From Hymenobacter ruricola (lineage in GTDB: Bacteria > Bacteroidota > Bacteroidia > Cytophagales > Hymenobacteraceae), in the NCBI RefSeq assembly GCF_015694525.1, contig NZ_JADQDM010000026.1, positions 1 to 50,304 on the forward strand: a DNA stretch of 50,304 nt, in the 5' to 3' direction. The first letter of the stretch is position 1, and every line of letters starts with the position of its first letter. The position numbers and the translations under genes are program-made. Shown here piece after piece: positions 31,956 through 40,154 of the stretch. Below the pieces are notes generated by a model. That model ran no database searches. It worked only from the letters and a program-made list of their open reading frames with translations, and was not told where the DNA came from.

Positions 31956-32090
31956 ATGAAATTTGCTACCCTTCGCCCCCGCATCGCCTACCTCCGTTCA
32001 CGCCAGGCGCGCCTGGTGTACGTGCTGATGGGATTGGTCGCCGCTCTGGGCTTGGGGTGGGCTTTGTGGAAGCATTGGCTGGGCCGGTAG
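31956..32090 (+). CDS. Possible 44-aa single-pass membrane protein
   Basis: ATG at 31956, TAG at 32088. Basic N-terminus MKFATLRPRIAYLRSRQAR followed by one hydrophobic helix LVYVLMGLVAALGLGWALW and short tail KHWLGR. The positive-inside plus helix layout is what real small membrane proteins show. It lies in an otherwise degraded stretch and no promoter box is evident. Confidence 0.35.
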   Translation: MKFATLRPRIAYLRSRQARLVYVLMGLVAALGLGWALWKHWLGR

Positions 32091-32249
32091 CCCGGCGGGC
32101 GTGTATTTCTTTGGGTTTACCCTTTGGCTGCGCTTGCCAAAGGCGTTGGCGGGCGCTGGGCCGCTGCCCTGCCTTTGTTGCGCTACACGCCCCAGACCTG
32201 GCGTTGGTGGGTGAGCGCCCGGGGACGCGCCTGGTGAAGTGCGCGGTGG

Positions 32250-32444
32250 GCAATGAGGAATAACGGCAATGGCCTCCCCCTGCAAGGTGGGGCCCAGCAC
32301 GAATTGGGTGATGGCGCCCCAACTGCGGTCGTGCAACTCAGCCCACTCCTGCGTCGCAAAATCGAAGCGGCGCACAGTACCGTCTTCCAGGCCCACGAAC
32401 AGGGCGCCGTCAGCGCTCAGCAATTGGCTAATGGGGAAACCCAA
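32250..32444 (-). pseudogene. Fragment of a beta-propeller/WD-like protein
   Basis: About 65 codons reading ISQLLSADGALFVGLEDGTV, RRFDFATQEWAELHD, ITQFVLGPTLQG. This is the strand pattern of WD40 or propeller repeats. Beyond it the frame becomes low-complexity Pro/Gln/Ser sequence and no start or domain end is present. Interpreted as a remnant of a decayed gene. The surrounding 31800-32660 holds no intact gene besides the 44-aa ORF. Confidence 0.35.
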
Positions 32445-32662
32445 GGGACGTCCGATGGAGCATCCGAAACACTATTCATGGCGTGGCAAGCAAAGGGAGA
32501 AGGCATGCGCAGCGCCCCGGCGGATAAGGAACGAGACATATGACGATTCGCTCGGCTATCCTAGCGCGGGCGTACTGGTGGAGAGAAAAGCTCCGACGGG
32601 GGGGCTGCTGTTCCGCGGCTCTTGGCACGGCTCCCGGCAACGCTCCCTCGCCCGTGCGGGGA

Positions 32663-33046
32663 CTACAGTTGAACCAGTTGCAGATAATTGCCGCACGTGT
32701 CGGCCAAGACCGCCAGCCGCACGGCGCCCATGGCGGTGGGCAGGACGCTGAAGTGCACGCCGTGCCCCAGCAAGCGCTCGTATTCTTGCTGCAAGTCCTC
32801 GACGTGGAACATGGCCGCCGGAATGCCGGCCTCGAACCAGGCCTGCTGGTAGGTCTGGGCCGGCGCAAAGCTCATCGGCTCCAGCAGCAGTTCGACGCCG
32901 TCGCGCTCGTTTGGGGCAACGACGGTCAGCCACTTGTGTTCCCCGAGGGGAACGTCGGTTTTTTTGACAAAGCCCAGGACCTGGGTGTAAAACGTCAGGG
33001 CGTGGGCCTGGTCGGCGACGGGAATACTGGTGAGGCGAATGTTCAT
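32663..33046 (-). CDS. VOC/glyoxalase-like domain protein
   Basis: 127 aa, one vicinal-oxygen-chelate module pair: MNIRLTSIPVADQAHALTFY (beta-alpha start), TQVLGFVKKTD, ERDGVELLLEP with a metal-ligand-position Glu, and DTCGNYLQLVQ at the end. Small VOC proteins include glyoxalases, dioxygenases and antibiotic-binding proteins; the activity is unknown. It follows the AraC-type gene by 36 bases on the same strand, a common VOC/AraC pairing. Confidence 0.88.
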   Translation of the reverse strand: MNIRLTSIPVADQAHALTFYTQVLGFVKKTDVPLGEHKWLTVVAPNERDGVELLLEPMSFAPAQTYQQAWFEAGIPAAMFHVEDLQQEYERLLGHGVHFSVLPTAMGAVRLAVLADTCGNYLQLVQL

Positions 33047-33082
33047 GGCGGTGGGGTTGAGGCGGCAAGTAACGGCCCGCGG

Positions 33083-33487
33083 CTACGACCCGGCTTCTCC
33101 AAAATTGCTTTTTGCGCGACGCTGCCGAAATGCGGCGGGCGAACAGCCCGCCCACTCCCGGAACAGCCCCGAAAAGGACGACACGCTGTCGAAGCCGGCC
33201 GCGAAGCAGACGTCGCGGACCGATTGGCCGGCCAAGAGCGCGCGCCGGGCGTGCGCCAGGCGCACCGTGCGCAGGTATTCGTGCGGCGTGCAGCCGTAAT
33301 AGCGCTTGAACTGGCGCAGGAAGTGAAACCGAGAATAGCAGGCCGCCGCGGCCAACTGGCCCAAATCGAGGGGGTCGGCGAACTGCCGGTCGATGAGGTG
33401 CCGGGCCCGCCGGAGCCGGTCGCCAACCTCAGGCTGCGGGTAGAGCCGGGCTTGCAACTGCTGCAACTGCTGCTGGTAATATGTCAT
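33083..33487 (-). CDS. AraC-type DNA-binding protein
   Basis: 134 aa comprising little more than the two-HTH AraC domain: DPLDLGQLAAAACYSRFHFL, RQFKRYYGCTPHEYLRTVRL (first HTH and linker) and DVCFAAGFDSVSSFSGLFRE (second HTH). No N-terminal sensor domain, only about 25 residues of leader. It probably regulates the adjacent VOC gene. Confidence 0.9.
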   Translation of the reverse strand: MTYYQQQLQQLQARLYPQPEVGDRLRRARHLIDRQFADPLDLGQLAAAACYSRFHFLRQFKRYYGCTPHEYLRTVRLAHARRALLAGQSVRDVCFAAGFDSVSSFSGLFREWAGCSPAAFRQRRAKSNFGEAGS

Positions 33488-33599
33488 GCGCGGGCGGCGG
33501 GAGGCCAGTATTTCACGGGGGCAAGGTAAATGGCGGGCATAAAAAAACGTCAGGAAGCCGCGGCCTTTTTAGGAGCGACAGGTGGCAAGAGGCGGCACG

Positions 33600-33607
33600 T
33601 ACCTTTG
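33600..33607 (+). promoter_or_regulatory. -7 box TACCTTTG
   Basis: Consensus TAnnTTTG 31 bases before the ATG at 33639. It supports that start for the LamG-T9SS protein over the longer frame. Confidence 0.6.
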
Positions 33608-33638
33608 CCCCCGATGCTATCTCCGTTATTCTTTTTTC

Positions 33639-34691
33639 ATGAGAAGACTTTTATTCCTCTTGACGGGCTGCCTGTTTGCGCAAAGCGCGGGCGCTCAAGT
33701 AAACGCCGGCTTGCTGGGCCGCTTTCCCTTCGACAACAACACGGCCGATGCCTTGGGAAACATGGGCGTGAACAGTGCCACCAACGCGGGCTTCGGGCCC
33801 GATGCCCGCAACCAAGCCAACGCGGCGCTGCGGCTGGGCGGCAACGGCGAAGTCTGGATTCTGCCCAACGGCCTGCTCAGCTTCGGCACCACGGGCGACT
33901 TCAGCTTCTCGGTGGCTTTCCGGTCGCTGGGCTCGTCTACCCAGGCCTTTTTCACCAACCAGGGGTATTACACGGCAACGGGCACCGGGGCCCGGGGCTG
34001 GAGCTTGGGCTTTGACAACGCGCGCGTGGGCAAGGTGTACCTGGGCCTGGTGGCGGCCAGTTCGCCCAACGGTGCGCTTGGGCTGGCCACGCAGGCTTCT
34101 TTCAACGACGGGCTCTGGCACACGGCCGCCGCCGTGGTAAACCGGGGCACCCGGGAAATTCGGGTGTACGTGGACGGCGCGGCCCAGCCCCTGACCTACG
34201 TCTCGCCCCGCCCCAACTACGGCACAGTCAGCGGGTCGGTGTTCACGCTCGACGCCACGGCCGCGATGTTTGTGGACCTGAACCCGGGCTTCAGCACGAG
34301 CACTACGGGCTTTCTGGTCGAGGCAAACCGCTTCGGGCTGGGCCTGAACGGTAGCCTGGACGAGGCCCGCTTTTACAACCGGGCGCTGGCCGCGTCAGAG
34401 GTGCAGGCCCTCAACGCACAGGTGCTGGCGGCTGCCCCGGCCCGCGCCGCCGGGGCTGGGGTGCAGTGCTTTCCCAACCCGGCGCGGGACGGCCAACTAC
34501 GGGTGCGCTGGGCCCAGCCCCTGGCTCCGGTCGCCGGCTCGTTTTACACTGCCCTGGGCCAGCGCGTGGCCCCCACCGTAACGGCCGCGACGGACACCGA
34601 GTGGCAGGTGACCGGGCTGGCCCCGGGCCTATACTGGCTCACGGCCCAGGTCAACGGGGCCCGCGTCAGGCAATCCTTCCAGGTGAAATAG
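33639..34691 (+). CDS. Secreted LamG-like protein with T9SS sorting domain
   Basis: 350 aa. Signal peptide RRLLFLLTGCLFAQSAGAQ. Residues about 20-260 form a concanavalin/LamG-like lectin domain: GLLGRFPFDNNTADALGN, FSFSVAFRS, DGLWHTAAAVVN, IRVYVDG, GSLDEARFYNRALAASEV. The C-terminal about 75 residues are a T9SS type A sorting domain (CFPNPARDGQLRV ... LAPGLYWLTAQVNG ... QSFQVK). Exported across the outer membrane and anchored or released; probably binds glycan. Start chosen at the signal peptide. Confidence 0.88.
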   Translation: MRRLLFLLTGCLFAQSAGAQVNAGLLGRFPFDNNTADALGNMGVNSATNAGFGPDARNQANAALRLGGNGEVWILPNGLLSFGTTGDFSFSVAFRSLGSSTQAFFTNQGYYTATGTGARGWSLGFDNARVGKVYLGLVAASSPNGALGLATQASFNDGLWHTAAAVVNRGTREIRVYVDGAAQPLTYVSPRPNYGTVSGSVFTLDATAAMFVDLNPGFSTSTTGFLVEANRFGLGLNGSLDEARFYNRALAASEVQALNAQVLAAAPARAAGAGVQCFPNPARDGQLRVRWAQPLAPVAGSFYTALGQRVAPTVTAATDTEWQVTGLAPGLYWLTAQVNGARVRQSFQVK

Positions 34692-34709
34692 CGGGTCCTT
34701 GTCATTGGT

Positions 34710-35096
34710 TCAACAAAAACGCCCCGGTGACGCCGGGGCTTTTTGCTGGTCTACTTCTCCCTTTCCTTGCCCATGACTGCGGGGTGGCTTGGCGGCGGTT
34801 ACTTGGTAGCGCCACTTGCACGGGCCCGTGCGCTGCTGAGCAGACGTCAGGCTCATTTTCTCCAGCACGGCGCCGCAGCGGGACAAGCCCCGGCAGCCGG
34901 GCGAGGCGTAGTATTTGACCGTGTTGCCGATGGCGCAGTAGTACACCGTGCGGCCGCTGGCGTGCTTGGTTTTGACCTTGGCTTTGGCGCCGACGTGGTG
35001 ATTGACCGTTTTGTGGGTGGTGCAGGGGTGGGTGGCCTGGACGGTGGCCGCGAAGGGCAGGGCCAGCAGGGCGACGTGGAGAAGCAGGCGGTTCAC
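34710..35096 (-). CDS. Secreted small protein, unknown function
   Basis: 128 aa. Signal peptide NRLLLHVALLALPFAATVQA. The mature part is basic with several cysteines: KYYASPGCRGLSRCGAVL and TGPCKWRYQ, probably disulfide-bonded. The final about 10 residues are encoded by the GC-rich terminator hairpin at 34721-34739, which is odd. The natural stop may have been lost by a frameshift near 34790. Unrecognised family. Confidence 0.6.
   Translation of the reverse strand: MNRLLLHVALLALPFAATVQATHPCTTHKTVNHHVGAKAKVKTKHASGRTVYYCAIGNTVKYYASPGCRGLSRCGAVLEKMSLTSAQQRTGPCKWRYQVTAAKPPRSHGQGKGEVDQQKAPASPGRFC
34721..34739. terminator. Bidirectional terminator between convergent genes
   Basis: Stem GCCCCGG/CCGGGGC with a 5-nt loop, A-run on the left and T-run on the right, 29 bases after the LamG gene. 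It serves both strands. Confidence 0.8.
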
Positions 35097-35523
35097 GGGT
35101 GGAAAGGTAGGGAGCGGGCGTCAGAAGGGTGTGCAGCAAAAAATACCTGCTCACCAAAAAAAGCTGAAAACGAGAAAAGTAATCCAGGGTAGAAACAACG
35201 TTCCTGCGGTAGCAACAGGAAGCATTATGTCTCCACCCATCCGATTTCCTTCCCGCCACGCTTTAATGCCCACCCACCACCATCATACTTAGCATGCTCA
35301 GGTACGCGAGCAGTTCCGGCTAGTTAACGCCTACCCCACCCGGTATTGGTGAGAAGAGCATACCGGGTGCCACCAGCAGGAAAGGGTCTTTCATGTTCGG
35401 ATATCAGCCGAAGCCTTGGCCAAATCATTTTTCAGAAGGCGAAAGCACGAGTATTGCTTGGTCCCCAATTAGGCTAGGCTAGTTTTGGGTTTATGTGAAT
35501 TGTTTCCTGATGAAGATTTTGGA
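35097..35523. other. Gene-free stretch
   Basis: About 430 bases. A-rich part near 35140-35200, a GCATACCGGGTG / CACCCGGTAT-type inverted repeat near 35335-35370, and no credible ORF. It may contain the left boundary of the prophage remnant, but I see no attachment-site repeat. Confidence 0.4.
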
Positions 35524-36318
35524 CTAAGCAGCAACCAAGCGCACCGGTACCACTCCATAAAATTCCCGCACCTCCCAAATGGAGTGGATGTCCTTCCGGG
35601 CCACTGTGAAAGACCCACCAGCCCCGCCGGTGGCGTGCAGCGTAAGCCCGTCAGTATTGTTGAGGTCGTTTTTTAGAATTGCCTTCACCGTCACGGTATC
35701 GTCGTAATCCACGACGCATATAGTATTGTGCAGATACTCCCATTTGCCCTCTGACACCGGCCAGGCAATCACCTGCTGGCCGTCGCGTAGGCTGGGCTCC
35801 ATGCTGTCCCCCTCGATGTCGAACACCAAAGCATCCTTGTAATCCTCCGCTGTGCGGCCTGGGGGCAAACGGAAGAGCACCTTGTCAAATAGCTCACTGC
35901 TCATGAAGCGCTGCAGTTGGGCATAGTTAAACGACGCCCGGGCTTTGAAGCTTACACGGCCCAAATCAATGACGGGGATATCGGAGAGCAGGCCCACAGC
36001 CTGTACGTTGTTTTGGCTGGGAGGATAAGAAGAAATTTCTTGTAAGGGAGCTGAAACCTTCGTTTTGAGCATTTCACCCTCGCCAGTAAGCAACCAACGC
36101 TCGCTCACTTCAGGATACGCCAGCAAGATTTTTCCAGTAAGCTCGAACCCGGGCTTGGACTTCTTTTTGCCTAAAATGTCCCCGATTGTACCCGTAGGTA
36201 CTCCTACACGGTCAGCGAAGCGTGCCTGAACACCGCCAGCGAGCCTTTCGATTAAAAAAATTAATCGCTCGTGAACAGGCTGTTGCGTTTTTTCTACGAT
36301 TTTTCTAGTTTCGGTCAC
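35524..36318 (-). CDS. Phage-type repressor, HTH plus S24 peptidase domain
   Basis: 264 aa. The N-terminal XRE-like HTH reads VQARFADRVGVPTGTIGDIL. The C-terminal LexA/CI S24 domain has the nucleophile in FDIEGDSMEPSLRDGQQ and the lysine base in VTVKAILKND. This is the C2/CI-like layout that undergoes RecA-stimulated autocleavage. Just upstream a divergent promoter faces right, as between cI and cro. The gene expected on that side is not intact. Marks a prophage remnant or a domesticated repressor. Confidence 0.88.
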   Translation of the reverse strand: MTETRKIVEKTQQPVHERLIFLIERLAGGVQARFADRVGVPTGTIGDILGKKKSKPGFELTGKILLAYPEVSERWLLTGEGEMLKTKVSAPLQEISSYPPSQNNVQAVGLLSDIPVIDLGRVSFKARASFNYAQLQRFMSSELFDKVLFRLPPGRTAEDYKDALVFDIEGDSMEPSLRDGQQVIAWPVSEGKWEYLHNTICVVDYDDTVTVKAILKNDLNNTDGLTLHATGGAGGSFTVARKDIHSIWEVREFYGVVPVRLVAA

Positions 36319-36328
36319 TTGATTTTTC

Positions 36329-36360
36329 TTGCTTTTTGCTAGAAATATCGCATATCTTTG
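36329..36360 (+). promoter_or_regulatory. Divergent promoter next to the S24 repressor
   Basis: TTG at 36329-36331, 21-base spacer, TATCTTTG at 36353-36360. It points away from the repressor into a region with no intact gene, as expected for a decayed early phage operon. Confidence 0.6.
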
Positions 36361-37039
36361 CCAACATCAACAATCACCCGCAAGATACGCGAATGAAAGT
36401 TCTCCAAAATCCCGCCCAAGTTCTACAAGGTGGCAAACTGGGCAGAAAAAGAATCGGGCACAGAACAGGCTGTCCAGCGGGCCGCCCTGATTCAGGGCAT
36501 TGCTGATGCGGCTTTCGCCAGGCTTGCGGGCAGTGCCAGCCCACAAGCCCGCAAGCGCCCACTCATACAACTAGCCGGGTCGTGGGTGGCTACACGAAAT
36601 ATCGGCGACTGCCGCTCTTCCCGCAGCTTCTGCAAGCGCCACCGCACCCCGTCCACCGATTCTGGTGACTTCTTCCTGCACCAGCTTCATTCAGCAAGGC
36701 CTCCCAAGTATCAGGCGGCGCATATAAGAACTTCGATGCGCCCTGCCGCTGTCGCAACAGTAGCTCTGCTTGCGCAAAGAGAATGACACCCAGTTCCTCA
36801 TTAAGCACTTGGATGTCGCCCTGGGCAGCAGGCGCAGTGGGTCGGCAGCCATAAGTCAGTCCAATATCGGGGAGCAATAAAAATTCACAGAAAGTCAATT
36901 TTATTAGCAATAATTGCCAACTAAATTAGTTACGTTTGTGTACTAAACATGTTAGCTATTCAGCAGCGTCGATGCATAGGCGAGGCTAGTTACGCAATGT
37001 GTTTACCACATATTATCAACCCTTTACCCTTTTACACTT
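36361..37039. other. Decayed region between repressor and tail-spike-like gene
   Basis: About 680 bases. A reading frame just after the promoter (36397-36580; KIPPKFYKVANWAEKESG) looks protein-like but has only a GTG at 36430 and drifts into non-protein sequence. A perfect 10-bp hairpin GCTTGCGGGC/GCCCGCAAGC lies at 36522-36556. The last 150 bases before 37040 are AT-rich and likely hold the promoter of the next gene. Confidence 0.45.
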
Positions 37040-39004
37040 ATGAATGCTTACGTTTTTGACAACTTAGTTGACTTGGCGGGCACGCTGGGCGCAACGCACG
37101 ACACGGCAACTCTGCTTGGCCGTAACACCCCTGGAGACGGCGGCGGCAGCCCGTTCTTCTGGGACGACTCCTCCACGGCCACTGGCGACGGCGTGATGGT
37201 CGTGCAAGTGCCCGGCGTCGCGCAAGGCCGGTGGGTGCGCATCACGGAAAACAACACGCTCAACCTGTGCTGGTTTGGGGCCAAAGCCGACCGGCCCGAA
37301 TCGGCCGGGACTTCCACCAGCAACGTTCAAGACAACCTACCGGCCATGCAGGCGGCGCTGGACTTTGTGGCCAACCATTCCAAGTACCGCACCATCTACG
37401 TACCGTCCGCCCCGGTGGGACTGTCGTACTTCTTTTCCGACACCATCCACGTGTACGTCAACGTGCAGATTGAAGGGGAAGGCAATTTGTTCTACGATTA
37501 CCCGACGGCCTTTTCCTTCCTGGGGACCGCCGGCATTCATTTCCATACGGCCCCGACGCCGACGTCCCACGGCGATTTCGTGGCCGCGCTTCGGCGAATC
37601 CATTTTGGCAACATCGCGTCTTCGCCCTATCAAGCCGACGGGCAGAAGCACGGCGTAACGGCGGACTGCCGCATGATAATCGAAGACGTGAGCGTCTATA
37701 ATTTTCAGGGCTGCGGCTTTCGTTTAACCGGCAACGTGCCGGCTTCCAATTCCAGCCTCTGGGAAGTGCACCGGTGCGTGGCTCGTTTCAACGCCGAACA
37801 CGGCATTCACGTCAGCGGCAGCGACTGCAACGTGGGGAACATCAACAGCTTCGATGCCACCAGCAACAAGTACTGGGGTATTTTGGATGAAAGCATCTAC
37901 AGTTGCGTGTGGACCAACTGCCACACCAACAACAACAGCGTCTACGGGGATTCTGCCCTGACGGGCTCTACCTGCCGCGTGCACACCGGAAACTTTGTTC
38001 AAAAAGTGGACCAAGGCATCCAGTACTATTTTGCTTGCGCGGAAAGCAACACGAACCAAGCGCCTGTTCCCCTTCAAGATACGACGTATTGGACGTATTT
38101 GGGCAAGTTTGACCCAAGCGCAACCAACCACCAATTTGATTTGCTAGAAAGCCAGTGGAACACCACGTTTGACGTTTGGAACGCAACGGCTGCGTATGAA
38201 AAAGTTCTTTATTATGTTGCCCGGGTGGACAACACGGGCCAGATGCCCGAGGCTGGTTTCATCAGCGGCAAGTGGACCGGCTTCAGCAACGCCACATGGA
38301 CTTCTATCGGCGAGGTAACCACATTTGCCTCCAATCTCTACTACCGCTGGAACAGCACCCGAACCTTTCGCAGCGGCGGGGCCATTGCCACCGTACCCGT
38401 GGCTAATAATTCGGTTTTCGTGGGGCCCTATATCGAAGGAAATCAAGGACACGTCCTCCTGCGCGGGGGGAGCATTTTATTTGGTGGGGAAACTGCCACG
38501 CCGGTCTTGGAAGGCACGTTTCTGAAAGGCGGCGGTGGCTTGAGTGTACCTAATGGCCAAGTGGCTTCAGGCTTTGGCTTTCGGTCCTTGGAGGAAGGGG
38601 GCTATTCAATGGAGTTCAATAACGGCAACCGCGACTTGGTGCGCACGAAGCACGCCGTGGATTTCACCATCGGCAGCACGTTTGGCGTGACGTACCTTAG
38701 CCCCACAGGCGTGCCAGATTTGCCGACGTTCATCCACGACCCCAAGCCGCCAACAACAGACGCGTTGGGGCAGCCAGTGCCCGCGGGCAAAACCCTGTTC
38801 GGCACGCATTATGACCGGGCCGGAACGCGCTACCAATTCTATGATGGCGACGTCAGCGTATTGGCGGGTAACTTTTACGCCGAGGTAGGGGGGCAACTAC
38901 GAGTGATTACGCCGTTCGTGCCTATTGCGGCGAATGGGTACGGCACGCACCCATCGTTCACCACAGCTCAAGACGCGATTGCGTGGCTGCTGCAGAACAT
39001 GTAA
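37040..39004 (+). CDS. Right-handed beta-helix protein, tail-spike-like
   Basis: 654 aa without signal peptide. The head domain has GGGSPFFWDDSSTATGDG and QGRWVRI. It is followed by LNLCWFGAKAD and NLPAMQAALDFV, the typical entry into pectate-lyase-type beta-helices. Repeated short strands with Asn/Ser turns follow (IIEDVSVYNFQGCGF, CVARFNAEHGIHVSG). The C-terminal part has PFVPIAANGYGTH. Phage tail spikes and capsule depolymerases share this build. With the S24 repressor nearby and no export signal, a phage origin is likely. A secreted polysaccharide lyase is the alternative. Confidence 0.72.
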   Translation: MNAYVFDNLVDLAGTLGATHDTATLLGRNTPGDGGGSPFFWDDSSTATGDGVMVVQVPGVAQGRWVRITENNTLNLCWFGAKADRPESAGTSTSNVQDNLPAMQAALDFVANHSKYRTIYVPSAPVGLSYFFSDTIHVYVNVQIEGEGNLFYDYPTAFSFLGTAGIHFHTAPTPTSHGDFVAALRRIHFGNIASSPYQADGQKHGVTADCRMIIEDVSVYNFQGCGFRLTGNVPASNSSLWEVHRCVARFNAEHGIHVSGSDCNVGNINSFDATSNKYWGILDESIYSCVWTNCHTNNNSVYGDSALTGSTCRVHTGNFVQKVDQGIQYYFACAESNTNQAPVPLQDTTYWTYLGKFDPSATNHQFDLLESQWNTTFDVWNATAAYEKVLYYVARVDNTGQMPEAGFISGKWTGFSNATWTSIGEVTTFASNLYYRWNSTRTFRSGGAIATVPVANNSVFVGPYIEGNQGHVLLRGGSILFGGETATPVLEGTFLKGGGGLSVPNGQVASGFGFRSLEEGGYSMEFNNGNRDLVRTKHAVDFTIGSTFGVTYLSPTGVPDLPTFIHDPKPPTTDALGQPVPAGKTLFGTHYDRAGTRYQFYDGDVSVLAGNFYAEVGGQLRVITPFVPIAANGYGTHPSFTTAQDAIAWLLQNM

Positions 39005-39066
39005 CGACGTCGCTGTGCTCATTGGCTAAACGCTAGCTACCTAGCGCTCCAGTTTCTTCTTGCTTC

Positions 39067-39099
39067 GAAGCCCCGGTTGCATTCAGCAGCCGGGGCTTC
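39067..39099 (+). terminator. Terminator after the beta-helix gene
   Basis: Perfect 10-bp stem GAAGCCCCGG/CCGGGGCTTC with 13-nt loop, then ATATTTGTTT, 63 bases after the stop. Confidence 0.75.
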
Positions 39100-39165
39100 A
39101 TATTTGTTTGTTTACCCGTGCAAAGCGCTAGCTTAAGGGTGCAAGTCCAACTGCATAAAAATAAA

Positions 39166-39194
39166 AAAGCCCCCGGCTTTACGCCGAGGGCTTT
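39166..39194 (-). terminator. Terminator of tRNA-Lys
   Basis: Stem AAAGCCCCCGGC/GCCGAGGGCTTT, one mismatch, followed by a T-run on the minus strand, starting 5 bases past the tRNA 3' end. Confidence 0.85.
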
Positions 39195-39198
39195 GCGG

Positions 39199-39271
39199 TG
39201 ATCCCGCTGGGATTCGAACCCAGGACCCGTACATTAAAAGTGTACTGCTCTACCAGCTGAGCTACAGAATC
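39199..39271 (-). tRNA. tRNA-Lys (anticodon TTT)
   Basis: Complete canonical cloverleaf of 73 nt. Acceptor GATTCTG/CGGGATC (7 pairs with G-U), D-arm GCTCAGCTGGTAGAGC, anticodon arm GTACA-CTTTTAA-TGTAC, T-arm CTGGG-TTCGAAT-CCCAG, discriminator A. The next bases read CCG, so CCA is added after transcription. Its 3' end faces the prophage-like region. Useful contrast with the permuted mimics at 3659-5062. Confidence 0.97.
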
Positions 39272-39376
39272 GGTACCTTGTCACTTCAAAAGGCGCTACC
39301 TTTTTTGTGGGCACAAAAGTACGACGACCTCCCGAACTACACAACCTTGACTCAAAAAAAAGTCTCTTTCCTTTCC

Positions 39377-40114
39377 GTGCGGACGCTTTTACTGGCATTA
39401 ATCCTGCTGCCTGTCTGGGCATTGGGTACAAAATCGGCTGGAAAAAAAATCTCCGCTATTTCTACGACTACGTCGCTGGCCCTTGTCCGGCAAGCCGATT
39501 CGCTGTTCGCGGCCGGGCAATTTTCGGCCGCCGCGGCGGATTATCACCGGCAGGTTTGGAAAGAAAGACGGGTTTCGCCCGTGCTGCTACTGAAAATGGC
39601 GTACGTGCAGCAACAGTTGGGGCATTACCCGGCCGCCTTGCTCTACCTGAGCCTGGCGCAGGCGCGCCAGCCGCGGGTGCGCACGTGGCGGCAAATGGTG
39701 GCCCTGGCCACGCAGCACCGGCTGGTGGGCTACCCGGCCACCTGGCAGCAGGAGCTGCGGGTGCAGGCCCAGCGCTACTACTACCCGGGGCTGCAGGCGC
39801 TGCTGGGCGGGGCCATGGTGGGCGCTGTGTGGTTGCTGTGGCGCCGGGGGCCGCGCGGGGCGTGGCTGGGGTATGCCGCCTACGTGGCGCTGCTGGGCGC
39901 CTACCTGCATTGGCTGCGGCCGGTGCCGGCGGGCCTGGTGGCTCGCTCCGGGGCGGCGCTGATGGCGGGGCCCAGCGCGGGCGCGGCATGGTTGAGCACC
40001 GCGGCCATCGGCGACCGGCTGCCGGTGCTGGGGCGGCAGGACATCTGGTACCGGGTGGAATGGCAGCGCAAGGTGGCCTTTGTGCGGGCTTCCGACTTGC
40101 TGGTGGTGGAGTGA
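39377..40114 (+). CDS. TPR and SH3-like membrane protein
   Basis: 245 aa from a GTG start at 39377. The longer frame from TTG at 39278 begins inside the tRNA promoter region. N-terminal signal or helix RTLLLALILLPVWALG, TPR-like residues LVRQADSLFAAGQFSAAAAD and KMAYVQQQLGHYPAALLYL, then two transmembrane helices around ALLGGAMVGAVWLLW and AAYVALLGAYLHW. A C-terminal SH3-like segment follows (AAIGDRLPVLGRQDIWYRVE). Layout is that of BatE-like Bacteroidota proteins; function not certain. Confidence 0.72.
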   Translation: MRTLLLALILLPVWALGTKSAGKKISAISTTTSLALVRQADSLFAAGQFSAAAADYHRQVWKERRVSPVLLLKMAYVQQQLGHYPAALLYLSLAQARQPRVRTWRQMVALATQHRLVGYPATWQQELRVQAQRYYYPGLQALLGGAMVGAVWLLWRRGPRGAWLGYAAYVALLGAYLHWLRPVPAGLVARSGAALMAGPSAGAAWLSTAAIGDRLPVLGRQDIWYRVEWQRKVAFVRASDLLVVE

Positions 40115-40154
40115 GCGGTTCGCCATCTTGCCATTTCCCGGGTACTTTTGCCGC

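Noticed and set aside
35330..35520. Left attachment site duplicating the tRNA-Lys 3' end
   Set aside because: No copy of the T-arm or acceptor sequence of tRNA-Lys was found by eye in this stretch.
36430..36786. 118-aa ORF starting at GTG after the divergent phage promoter
   Set aside because: Only the first about 50 residues look protein-like; the rest is compositionally random and no start with a proper context exists.
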